Below, piece after piece: positions 23,143-34,900 of a stretch of 64,000 nt of DNA. The DNA comes from Caenorhabditis remanei (Eukaryota > Nematoda > Chromadorea > Rhabditida > Rhabditidae), in contig NC_071333.1 in assembly GCF_010183535.1 (NCBI RefSeq), forward strand, positions 9,360,587-9,424,586, in the 5' to 3' direction. Each line of letters starts with the position of its first letter. The stretch's first letter is position 1. The notes beneath the pieces are model-generated. The model worked only from the letters and a program-made list of their open reading frames with translations. It was not told where the DNA came from and did not search any database. Position numbers and translations under genes: made by a program.

Positions 23143-23637
23143 TAACTACTTCTTGAAGTTCTGGAACTGTAGAATTGTGGAGTCAATTTTGCATACACCT
23201 GTGTAAATTGTTTCGTTGGCCACAATTTGTGAGTTGATTACAATGATCGTCGTCCAATTTTTGTAGATGTATACAGGGTGATAGTCACTAACCTGAATCA
23301 ATTGGAGTCGAACGAAGGTTGAGAAAATGTCTCGGAACAATTACGTAATGAATATGGAATGAAATTCCCATGACTTCGCATGAGCATAAGATACATGACT
23401 TCGCAAGAGCATAATCGTAAGAACATAGTCGTGCGCCGTTGCAGAATTTTCAGAGACGCAAAAATATTCCCACATCCCATAACTTGAAACCTTGCGATAT
23501 GTTAAGTGATCTGCTTGAAACAACAAACTGGCGGTATGTACTCACAAAGTTTACATCGGTGATAACGATAATTAGAGAATCATGTATTTTTAAGACACAC
23601 CTACGTAGACTTTGGTTTCTACAGCAAATTTTCGTTT
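23143..23637 (-). other. Weak coding-like stretch, unrecognised (right copy)
   Basis: Mirror of 4690-5184; no convincing spliced frame. Confidence 0.2.
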
Positions 23638-23804
23638 ATCCATAATTGGTAACCCATTGAAAAGCAGTGAACAACCGCTACACACCATTCATTCCACAGT
23701 TGAGGACCCCCTACACTGCATCTCCATGCTCCTCTCCTCCTACACTGGCAGCCGCGACTCCCCTCCGTTGCGTGTGTGTTACAAGTACCCCCCCATACCT
23801 CTCT

Positions 23805-23810
23805 GTTGTT
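23805..23810. repeat. Target-site duplication, right (GTTGTT)
   Basis: Direct copy of 4516-4521. It is followed by CATAACCTGAACTCCTGCTA, which matches the continuation of the unoccupied paralogue at 3366 onward. Confidence 0.85.
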
Positions 23811-24430
23811 CATAACCTGAACTCCTGCTACGGATGCATTAAACATTGCAGCTGAGAAGAACGGCACTAGAAAGCGCATCCGCATTTTTGAAAACACCAA
23901 TTCCCCACAAGATGTCGAATGATAATGAAGACAAGTTTTTAAAACACTGAATTACAGTCAAGGCCGGTTGGACAGTTCGGCCGTAGAAGAGTCATATATT
24001 AGGAAAATATGAAGTCTTGTACAGTACCTGCTGAGATGATATTACCGTTTTTTTCTTTTTTCTTTTGCGAATGGTCAACTTCAAAAATGGTATCGGTCTT
24101 ATTTTTTGCCAGACAAGTTTTGAATTATAGATCAAACAAATTGAAAGTAGAGCTCCATTTTGGTAGTTGACAACGTTTTTCGACAGATGAAAAAGGCAAA
24201 AGATGATGTGAATGTTTTCAGAGTAATACCTGAACACCTTTATGGTCGCACCAGACAGTGCGGCCATTGGTACAGTCCGACATATTTTAGAACTTTGCAA
24301 GAATGTCTGCTCACGATCTGGATTTCTACAAAGATGCCTGAAGAAGCGAAACTTTTTCTTGCCTGGGAACTCCAATATAAAACTGCCCCACGGCTTTTTT
24401 TAATAGTCGTGGAGTTTAGTAATGGTCGCT
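23811..24430. repeat. Continuation of the local repeat family
   Basis: Right flank of the insertion, homologous to left-flank sequence. TGAACTCCTGCTACGG matches about 3380, and GCTCCATTTT-GTAGTTGACAAC near 24149 matches about 850. A hairpin CAGTGCGG occurs near 24256. No gene is supported. Confidence 0.65.
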
Positions 24431-25203
24431 AAAAATTTGGTTCAAACTTGGTTTTCACATGGATGCAACAAATCAAGATAATTTTAAACATGTCATTTGT
24501 TGTTTTTAACTGGTTTTGTTTTTTGTTGTGCTTCGTACCCATATTACTGAAAAAATAAAATTGTTTAATTTTTATATTTGCACGTTTTTACGCAATTGCC
24601 ATAACATCACCGCGCAAACGAAAACCACTTCGGAGCTGTAGTACTCTTTCAGTAAAAGTAAAGTTTTGAAAAGAGTGCATCAACAATAGTCATATTGCCT
24701 AGCTTAAGAAGTTTACTGAAAAATTAACATTTTGTACGTTTGTGAATAGGAAAACAATTTTTGTATTGAGTACACCTGTTTGCTATTCCTAGATTTTTTT
24801 ATTTTCCAAATAATTGTTGAATTTATATTGATTTACTAAATTGTAATATACTTATGATTTTATAATTGAAAATTAATAAAACAAAATTAAAACTTGTTCA
24901 ATTTTTCTACACTTTCAGGTTTCGATTCTCCGCTGAAAAACGCTGGAAATATGGCTCCTTGGTTTTTGATTTATTGAATTGCCTTGACTCCTTGACTTTT
25001 TGTAGCTTTTATAGCCTTTCTGACAAATTTTCATTCTCCCTTCGAACATTTTGATTTTGTGTTCCACCAAGAACTCATTTCGTACCTTTTCGAAATAAGA
25101 ACAAATTTGTTTACACATGCGTGCGACTTGATTAAACTCTACGGGCGGCACGCTTTATAAGAAATGAGGGTGGCGAGAGGCGGAGTGAAATGCTCGGCTG
25201 CGA
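24431..25203. other. AT-rich intergenic region
   Basis: Runs of A and T up to about 25100; no open frame or repeat of note. It becomes GC-richer just before the X-box, as expected of a promoter. Confidence 0.6.
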
Positions 25204-25217
25204 GTTGCCTCGGCAAC
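25204..25217 (+). promoter_or_regulatory. Candidate X-box (RFX/DAF-19 site)
   Basis: GTTGCCTCGGCAAC fits the X-box half-sites RYYNYY and RRNRAC and is itself an inverted repeat. It lies 146 bases upstream of the ATG at 25363, within the usual distance for Caenorhabditis ciliary genes. The two central bases are TC rather than the common AT. Confidence 0.65.
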
Positions 25218-25362
25218 CACTCTCCACCTGCTCATTACATGGAGAAAGAGAGAACGAGGGTGGGAAGCCCGCATTACGTTGTTGCACTCCACTCATTTTG
25301 TCGTAACTCAATTGGAATTTCTGTTAGTTAGGTTTATGTTTGGACATATTTGATTCTAATTG

Positions 25363-27967
25363 ATGCCACTACAAAACGGTAGAAATGCCAGTGCAAAGCC
25401 GGGACGATCGAAATCAACTTCTGCAGCAACAGGTTTGCTCTCTATATGTGTTATTTGGTTGTATGTAAATTCTGGACTTTCCGCAGAATTTAATTATAGA
25501 GGAATAAACTAGGAATTATTAAAAGGTTTTAGGTTTCTGAGGTTTTGATTTTCATTTACTTCTTTTCTTTCGTACTTTTAATGTTCAAAATATTTCTTTT
25601 TCTTGCTATCCATATGTTTTATTTCATATTTAAAGTACTTTTTAGCCGTTTGAGAATTATCTTTTTTGAGACATGAACATGTTACTGGTGTTTGACACGA
25701 TATGCACATATTATGAAATTAGTTTTCCGGGAGACTAAGAGTCATGCAATGTTTTTTCAGGAAAACTACCACCTGTGGTTTCGCAAGAAACGCGAGAACG
25801 AGCGGAAGCTATGAAAAAGGTACTTTTTGCCCTCAATTTCGCAACTCGTTTTGTAAATGGCTTGAAGTATTACTCTTTTCATAAAACTCTTTTTCAGGCT
25901 CTTGATAGACCGAAAACTGCACATCGAAACTCGAGGCCGCCCACATCTAGTGAGTTCAAAAAAAAGATGGAACTCTTAGATTTCTGATATTCATTCAGAC
26001 TTCGCTCTTCCCTCTTTCGGCAATGGTCGTTTACCAACTACATCAAAACACATTAAAATGGCCATAAAGCGATCGAATTCGGAAACGAGACCTCTCCCGA
26101 AAATTGAGTATGGACGCTCGCCGAGTCGTGAGAAGTTGACTGACTTGAGAGATGAATTGTTCCAAGCGAAAAAGGTTTTTCTCTCCCAAACTTCATTCCT
26201 TATACTCCTTTTTCCAGAAAGTAGCCGGCTACGAAACCGATTTGAAAAAGTTGAGCACCGAGATGCAACGTTTAAAAAGAGACGCAGAGAAACGAGAGAC
26301 TTTTCTGGAGAGAATAGTGACAGCGCAGGTGAGATGAAAGGCAACATTCTTCCCTAAAAAGTGCATTTTAGTATCACCCAACGGAGTTGAATGATACAAA
26401 TTTGGCGAGGACACTGACATCAATCAAACGGAAGGAAATGGCAAAGGAGAACTTGATAGACATACAAGCCAAAGAGTTGGAGTGAGTCATCGAATGACTC
26501 TGAAAAGAAAAAGAGACAGTTTGATAACTTTACTTTTTATGATTTTTGAATTAGCCACTTCACTGAAATCATGTGTTTTTTGAGACAGACAATCCCCTGG
26601 AGATATTTATTCGTATAGTATAGCGTGAGGGGGGGGGGGTCCTCCTGTTCAGTTTTTCAATTCACGGGAATAGTTGTTTTCACGATCACTTCTTGTCTTA
26701 TTTTGCTTTGAAAATATTTTAATTATTGGCTGAAAATAGTCATTTCTAACAATTTGCGTAGGCGTGAATGTAAATCCTAAAATGTCAGCCACAATCATTA
26801 TATAATGTCGAAATAGATGTCCAACATCTCTTTTCTCAATTTTCAGCCGTCTTCGTGTTCTTCTGAAAGATGCACCAACATCAGTGGAACAGAAACATTC
26901 AACACAGACAATGCAAATACCGGAAGTACCCGAAACCGAAGCAGATAATGATGATGACGGTGACTCTGACTACCCGGAAGGTACGTTTGACTAACTACAA
27001 GTTATTTGAAGCGGAAAATGTTTGATTTAGAACCCGACCAACTGGATGCTAATGGGTTATCTTTGAGAGGCACGAACTACGTAATGGAAACTTTTCTCTA
27101 ATTATCTATGTTTCAGATGACGAATTCGAAGACGTTTTCGAAGAGACAAACACAAAAAAGGAAGGGAAATCAAAAGAGAAATCAGGGAGCAAAGATAAAA
27201 ATGCGTAGGGAAACCCACCTGCAGACGTTGTTGTACGAATATTTTGATTTCAGACTGGCTAAGAAGTACGCCGAACAAAACGCCTTGCTTAAGCAGAAGT
27301 TAAAAGAAGTGAGAACAAATTATGTTTCAATGGTGGAAAAGAACAAGAAAAAAGGAGAAGAATTTGTCAAGCAGAGTGAAAACTCCAAAGCAGGTGCGTG
27401 CACTACTATTTCATCTGTCTCACTCATTTTTATCATTTTCCAGTTGTGGAAAAAACGGTTGAAATCAGTACTGTGCTGGGAAATCTTCAAAAAGAAAGAG
27501 AGGATTTATCGGAGATAAGACGAAAAAACGAGGAGAAAATAGAGGATCTATCACAAGAGTTGATAGAAGCGTATGGTGAAATAGATGCATTGAAGTGAGC
27601 TCCATAGCTTTAGTTTTTGGTTCTAACCCTTATTTCAGAATGCACAATGAAAAGTTACAAGAGAACTTAAGAGAATTGGAGTCCAGAGTTGGAAATCTTA
27701 ATATTCAACCTGAATACGAAGGTCAACCACCATTAAAGTGAACAATCTATCCTAGTTATCTTATTTATCAACGACTTGAGTCGTTTCAGTATACCGCGGC
27801 TCGACATGACCGATATTGACAATGACGAAAACTGCACGTTGCACGAATTCACTGAAAGAAGTATTTCATCGAGTATTTCCGAATATGAACGTGAAATCCT
27901 TGCAGTTGTACTGGCAGAAATTGCTGGTGCACACTGTGAGAGATTACGGTTGATCACTCAACAATAA
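25363..27967 (+). CDS. Coiled-coil protein, candidate ciliary gene
   Basis: Twelve exons close to 455 residues: 25363-25432, 25761-25819, 25898-25949, 25999-26174, 26218-26328, 26372-26481, 26847-26980, 27117-27204, 27254-27393, 27444-27594, 27639-27737 and 27790-27967. The N terminus (about residues 1-100) is basic and Ser/Pro-rich. A first coiled coil covers about 103-200, then an acidic linker (DDDGDSDYPEDDEFED near 235). A second coiled coil covers about 265-395 (LAKKYAEQNALLKQKLKEV onward), and a short C-terminal domain follows. The X-box at 25204-25217 suggests control by DAF-19 in ciliated sensory neurons. I do not recognise the orthologue; lebercilin- or IQCE-like ciliary coiled-coil proteins are possible but unproven. 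An apparent exon at 27031-27077 was left out because it breaks the frame. Confidence 0.8.
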
Positions 27968-28970
27968 AACGAATACTTTCTCTCGCGTTTGCTGTGACAT
28001 CTCACCCTTTCCTATCATTATACTATCTTTCATTTCCTTTTTTCGTGATAATTTTTGAACACTGGTCCATCTTTCAATATGTGCTTTTGCAGCTATGAAC
28101 ACTGTTATGGAATACGTTTACGTATAAGATTTCATAACTCAACATTCGAAAAAAGACCTTGTATCTGAATCTTGTAATCTTTCCAGGACGGTGTTCATTT
28201 CACAATTACCTAAACTTGGGTCTAAATCGTCCATGATCTTGTACTGCCGTTTTGTGTAATTTTTTATTGTAACCACCATGATTATATTTATAATTTTCAC
28301 GTCATGTTTAAATATCAAATGAATCTCGCTTTTCAGATATTCCCAGATGTTTTAGTATGGTTTTATTAGTCGATACCTAGAATGATATTGGAAATATAAT
28401 AATTCATATTCAGTATTTTTCAGACTTTAGTTTCGCTATGTGTCATATCCAATCCTTTGAGCTATTTCTTATTATTTATTGATTACTTAAAATAAACACT
28501 ATGAAATAATACATTTATCAACATTTTTTCTTGAAACTGATGACATCTGCAGTTTCTGGTTGCTGTCATTGAGACTATAAAACATGTGCAAAAAAGTTAA
28601 CGAGCAGGAGTTGGAATTGCTGATAATGCAAATACTTCTTAACAATCGGTTATCATTTTTGTTGCATTTTTCTCGTTTTTGGTTTCTTAAATATTTCAGT
28701 TGCGGCTCAAGAAGTTAAGAACTTATTTGTTGGTCTTTCAGAATGAAAAACTATTGATTCAGTATCTTCAACATCAACGTTAGCTTTTTCATTTTTGTTT
28801 GATTTGCTGTAAATATGTGTGCTCTTCCAGTTTATCAGTTCGGTTATGAGGTTGGGCCGCGCCCTCTGTCATCATTTTTAACAACCCTTCAGAAAGTTAT
28901 TTCCGTTGTTGCGTTCCGTGTATACATTTTCAAGCATTTCATGAATTCCTAAATAAATTGAGATTTTCAG
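27968..28970. other. Intergenic region
   Basis: AT-rich 3' and 5' flanking sequence. The sequence TTTTCAG ending at 28970, 23 bases before the next ATG, looks like a trans-splice acceptor. Nothing else is seen. Confidence 0.6.
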
Positions 28971-28993
28971 ATGATAACTTGATTGTTTTGCAC

Positions 28994-31900
28994 ATGAATT
29001 CTGACTGTGACGATAAAATTAAGGTTTGATAATCCTAAAACTTGGCAGAAGTCATTCTATGATTTTTTTTAGAGTAGCAGTAGATATCATCATTCAGAAT
29101 CTTGTACAAAGCTAAACTATGTGTATACATCTCGCCAGTGCGACGAATATTTGGATTATTTGGAAGAATTGAGAAGAATCATCTTTGGTCATAACTACCG
29201 CAGAACCATGTCTTCTGGTATTTTTTCAATGAAAAAAGAAACACACACAATTATTTTCAGGTACTGCGTTTGCTTCAAACCCTGACTCCATCCAATATCA
29301 CACTCAAAACGGTAAAACTTTAGTCTATCAGATCGGAGACACATCAGACTACGGCATCACTCTCTCACCAGTTCCGTCAGAAACTGAAACTCTGGTCACA
29401 GAAACGTTTTGTGCAGAAAAACACGTACTCAATCAGAGAGAAGTTTCCAAAATCATCCCTCCCAGTTTGTGTCATGCTACCATAGAAGGTAACTGCAGAT
29501 AAGTGATAATTATACAAATGCTGTTTCAGAACGTATGCAAAATTGCTTGCACTCTTCTTCAGAAGCTATCAGTAGCTACTTTACGGATTCCAAAGAACTT
29601 CTGAATAGTGCAAAACTAGTTAGCACTGGTGAATTGTTAACTCACAAGTATTTCAATCAATGTTCTTCTCAGATTATGTTTCTCAACCCATTGCACATTC
29701 TCAATTTCAAAAAGGGCAACTGGATTACTATCATCACGAATCTCTCGATTATCACGATTTCAAAGACGTTGAAAATTTGAGTGAGGGGATTGACGATTCG
29801 TTTGCAGTGTTTGAAGAGTTTGCTAATGTTTTGGAAGAGACTGATTCAGTTTTTGAGGAACTAGTTAATGAGAGTTTTGATGATACTTATACGATATCAG
29901 ATGACAAAGTTAGACGCATTGTGGAAATTGTGAAACGCCACGGTGAATATACAGCAGCTGATACTGGGAACGACGTGGAGCAATTTCCCGACTCGGATGT
30001 AACTTTCTCAGCTACACCAGTTGAAACGTTCAGTGCGAGCAGAGCTCCAACTCCAACCATTCATTTTTCCGAACATCTTCAGCCGGAGGGAACAAGTTCC
30101 ACAATTAACTGTGAGGATTTCGAGTCCAATGTTTTCCAACTGCCATGCATTTTCAACAACCGTTCATTCACCTCGTCATCTTCTACTGGCCTTGATAACG
30201 ACTTTCAACCAAGAACTTCCGTCGATCTTACCAATTTCTCGGAAAATAAACACATTTTTGCTCAGAATTCGAGCCAGCCTTTTTTGGATTCCAAAGAACC
30301 CGATAAAGCAGACGCCACTTCTGAGAACACTTCTACCAACCTCGAATCAGGAAACTCTGGAAATAGCGTTTTGGTGAATATGATTGAAGATTATGTGAAG
30401 ATGGTGATGGATGCGTCAAAACAATTGAATCAGTGCAGCAGAAATGAAACCTCTCAAGGTATTAAAAAGTCTAGTTTTTGTGTTTCATTTCTTTTTTTGC
30501 CAGATAATGTGTCCACAAATACGTCGTCGTCTTCTTCCAATATGTGTGTATTGAATGTTGGTGAAATGAAGTTGTTGAAAGAGAAAGGGACAAAGATTGA
30601 AACATGGCAACAGAGATCTGACAAAACGGAAATTGAAAACGAAGGGCTTGAAATAATGAAGAGGAATAGATTTGATGGTGAGTAATGTAATGGAATACTA
30701 GCGTTTCCAATTCAATAGGGGGCAATAATCAAACTTAGAATTGACAATAGTTATACTTCAGGAGTGAACCAGAATGTCGCAATTTCAGAAGAGACTTCTT
30801 TAAAAAACAATTCAGTAGATGACAATGTGTCAGAGACATCAGATAAACCTTCAAAGCCACAGGAGCTCACAAAACTTGGTAATTTATTAGGAAGTTTAGA
30901 CGTTTTCAACTAATTTTCTAGAAAACTGTGAAGATCAACCGCTAGAAGATGTTGTGTTTCTTCCGATTGCTCCTCGCAAATCATCAGTTGAAAAATGGGA
31001 GAGTGCTACTTTGAAAGCAGAGATGTTGGGAAATATGGACAGTTCATTGAGTAGCAAACCGGAAAAACATGAAGATTATAAGTCGGATTCGGATTCAATC
31101 TGTAGGATGACGGGGTTCATAGGAAACGAGGACAAAGAGTGCCGAACATTTGGAAACGAGCACTCAAATCCCGACCAAATGGATTGTACAGAAACCGATG
31201 TCCAACAGCAAAACAAAGAAGAATCAACATCTGGTCCAATTTTGGACACTGAATGTTCATCTTTACTACTGTTTTCAGAGGAGCTATGCAATTCGCTTCC
31301 AACATCAAGCTATTCACCATTTGAAAATAGTTCTAATAACCTGCCTGGTTGGGTTTTTGATATTGCAATATATCACTAATTTTCATTGTTTCAGAAACAT
31401 ACGATCAAGAAATACCGAGCAAAAAAGTGAATGACAAGGGATTTGACAATTCTAATATGCTGAGTAATCCAACATATGATCCTTCGTCACAGCCAAAAAA
31501 GAGTGAGTACAGAAATACAGTTTTAAAGGGGACACCGGTGTTCCAAAAAATTGAGATTTCTATTTTGGATCAACTCAGAATTTTGTAGAAAAGAAAAAAA
31601 GTCTCTTAGACCCAGGTCCGAAAGTTAGTCTAAAACAAGTTATGAGGACTCAAAGTGTCAAAAAGGAGACTCTCGTCGTGAAGTTTTGCCTTATATTTCA
31701 AGGTAAAATTCTCTCCCCGTGCATGTGAAAAAGTGTCAAAACTTCACGGCGAGAGGCTATTCTTTGACACCTCAGCCCTCATAACTCGTTTTAGACTAAT
31801 TTTAAGACCAGGCTCCAAGAGACTTTGCTCTTTTCTACAAAATTCCGAGTCGATCCGTATTAAAAAATCTCAATTTTTGGAATTCCGGTGTCCCCCTTTA

Positions 31901-34900
31901 AAAAGCCGCTTTACCTTATTTTACAGGTTCTCTAGCGTCGATAGACTTACATCTTACTAAACTTGATGATTCCCATCATTGGAAAACTAAGCAACCTCTG
32001 CTTTTGAGCTCTCTCAAGACTGTTTCCTCTGATAGTGAAAGTAAACAATTTTAATTGGCATTTAAATTACGCTGATATAAATTTCAGAAAATAATGCAGG
32101 CCTGATTGACACTCATCCAAACATTGCGGAAGAAAACGTCGAAGAACAACTAGCGAAAACCCTTCCGTTTTCCGATGGAAACGAAATTGTTGTGGCTGAT
32201 TGCAATAGCAAGGAAGTGAATGATAAAGAAAAGGTCAGAATGAATCAGGAGCCTGGAAATGTCACTATTGAACCTGAGTGTCTTACATCAGAAAACATAT
32301 CATGCGGTTCTAATTTTCCTTATCGGGGCTCTCTGAAAAGTTCGATTGATACGATTGGTAATAGGATTACCTCTAGTAAGAAGAACGTTTCCGAGTCAGA
32401 AGGATGTCAGAATAGCATGTGCCCGGAAGAAACCACTCACGAAGGTTACGATACTTGCTCACCAACAAAAGATGCAAACTCGTCAAGTATTTTTGAAGAC
32501 GCAATCTCAAGTAAAACTTCTTCAAAAACTGAGACAAAAGTGGATTGTTCTGGGGGACTTGCGATCCTGATAGAAGCATCTACACACTCCGATCAAGAAG
32601 TCGTTGAAGTCATTGACTTACTGGTTACCACTGTTAGTCATAACTTGTCGGAATTCACTGTTGAACTGTCACCAGAACCAGCAACGTCTACCATTATCTC
32701 GTATGTTTCTGAATGTGTTTTACTTGATGATGCTGAAAATACAAAACTTGGAATACCGGAGGATTCAATCACCAAGGTTGATGAATGGAAAGGCAACGAA
32801 AGAGTTGAGGATGACAGCCGAAATCGGGAAATTGAAACGAATATTGTGCAGGAAGTGAAAGATCACACTGAAAATGGAACGAACAACTTTGAGACTTCTG
32901 AAGCTGAGGTAGTGCTTTTAACACTTGCTGAAAATGATCCTGAACCACAACGTGAAACTTCGGAGAACGAAGTTTTTGACTTCAATAAGGAAGAAACTAC
33001 AAACAGCGGAAACCAGATTGATGCAAAAACTATAGAAACGTCTATTCAATTTGATATCCTAGAAGAAGTTGCTATAGAAGTCAATAAGTTTGAAGAAACG
33101 TGTTCAAAATCTGATGTAACAAGGTTGGAAGACAAAAGATTGGCAGACACAGAAAGTTGTGAAGATGCAGGGATAATTGATCTCATTTCCAACACCGTTA
33201 ACGTAGAAAATACTGCATCACTTGGTCAAGATTACGAAATTGTAGCACTCATTGAACAAATGGTCGACACTGTCAGTGAATCAGACTCTGATCGGATAAC
33301 AACAGCTCTTGTTGGCTCACTGTCACTCAAATCATCAGAAACCAGAACAAGTTGTGCCAACGCTATTTCACATGACACTATTGGAACAGTTGCAGAGGAA
33401 GTTAAAGAAGTTGTCGATGATTTGTTGGAAACTGTGAGCTCGTTTGTCATTCAAGAAAGCACTCATTCTTTGGACTACTGGTTTGAAGATACTGAAAAGT
33501 TTTCTAATCTCTATGTCAACAATTCGATTCAAGATGTATTTTGTGACACTTTCGATTCTGCTTCTTCACTTTCTGCTGAGAATAGTTTCCCCTGTTCTCA
33601 AATCGTGGATTCTCTTGAGACGAACTACATTTCTTCTATCATCCAATTTGCTGACTCCAATGCAGAAGATACACTGCAAATTTTCGATCTTGTGGATGAA
33701 TTGACGAGACTAGCTGACAATTTGAATATGCAAGAAAACGTGAGAAAAACGAGTTCTGATCATGAAAACAAATTTGGAATCGAGACAGTGAGGGAAGAGG
33801 TGGATACAATTATTGAGGGCTTATTGGATGTTGTCTGCAACTTTGTTGTGGTTGAAGAACAAGATGAAAATCACTTTGATCCTGAAGTCGTTGATGTTTC
33901 AATTGAACCAAGTGAAGAATTAATTGAAGAACGTCCATTTGAACTTTTGAAAGAAGAAGAGATCACTGATGAAAACGGAAGTTTTGAAGGAGATCAGGAA
34001 CTTCTATCAGAAGATGATGTTGTCAATGTAGTTGATGATTTGCTTGAATCGATTCTCGACGAACCACATCACAATCATGTGGCTGATACTCTACTCCTTG
34101 TGAATAGTGTCAACGAAAATTTGGATGATATTACTGACGTCTCACAAAACGATCAAACTCTCACAGATTCAAACGAAGGCGACACGGAGGTGACTGAAAT
34201 TGTTCTCAGCTTGTTAGAAAAAATTGTTCATTCTGACAATAGTGATGATATCAACGAGACGACTCCAGATTCCCACTCTTCGGACCTTAATGAGCGCATG
34301 GATGATGTATGTGCATCTGAAACTGAACAAACGGCGAACGAAAACAAGAATGAACTTGAGTCACATGTCAAGGAAGTTGTTGAGATGTTAATGGATCAAG
34401 TGATTGATTTTTTGAAACAATATGAGAGTTGTGAAGATGAAATTTTGGCAAATGAAATACCAATTTCCGACATTGACGTGGATACCGTCTCAGCCACAGA
34501 ATCTGACAATAACTCCGCTGCTCCTTCTTTCCAAAACGGGTTTCAAAATGACACAGAAACGGCGGACGTGGTTGCTTTGATTGCCTCCACAGAGTTTTCT
34601 ACGTCTTCAATTGATTCGACGAGCGAGAATGATAAAGAAATAGACCGGCACATTTTGGAGGTAGTAAACACTTTATTGAGTGCGTTTAATTCAACGATTG
34701 GACAAGATGATAATGATTCAAATGATGCAATCTACAGTCAGCAGAAAGAGTACTCCGACGAGAAGTCGTTTGAGCAATTGAATGACAATGGAGTGAGCAG
34801 TGATCTTGACAAAGAACAAGATATTATACAAATTGTCATTGATTCATCCAATCCAATTACAAGTTCAATCTCTAGTGACCATCAAACAGTATCTCATTTT

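Larger units (their letters stand above)
4522..23804. mobile_element. Palindromic Maverick/Polinton-type element
   Basis: The element is 19,283 bases. Its left end reads AGAGAGGTATGGGGG and its right end is the inverted complement, so it has the AG...CT termini typical of Mavericks. A 6-base GTTGTT duplication flanks it. Almost the whole element is terminal inverted repeat: coordinates pair as p and 28327-p. Each arm carries a complete family B, protein-primed-type DNA polymerase gene plus two small spliced ORFs. The other genes normally found in Mavericks (retroviral-type integrase, packaging ATPase, protease, capsid proteins) are not recognisable. It may therefore depend on other copies for integration. 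The arms are nearly identical, which implies a recent origin or strong homogenisation. Ends, duplication and polymerase are seen in the sequence; the family assignment rests on known Maverick hallmarks; the half-element origin is inference. Confidence 0.9.
14637..23804 (-). repeat. Right arm of the giant inverted repeat
   Basis: Inverted copy of 4522-13689. Outside the indel near 14790 every position p pairs with 28327-p. All ORFs of the left arm are found here with identical translations. Confidence 0.93.

Noticed and set aside
4522..23804. Palindrome as a sequencing or assembly fold-back artefact
   Set aside because: A fold-back read would give a symmetric centre and would not create a 6-base direct duplication, AG...CT ends and two different outer flanks that rejoin like the empty paralogue. 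The centre is also clearly asymmetric. It remains the first thing to exclude with spanning reads.
27031..27077. Extra exon in the coiled-coil gene
   Set aside because: It has plausible splice sites, but using it shifts the next exon out of the frame that leads into the coiled coil. Skipping it restores a continuous 455-residue frame.
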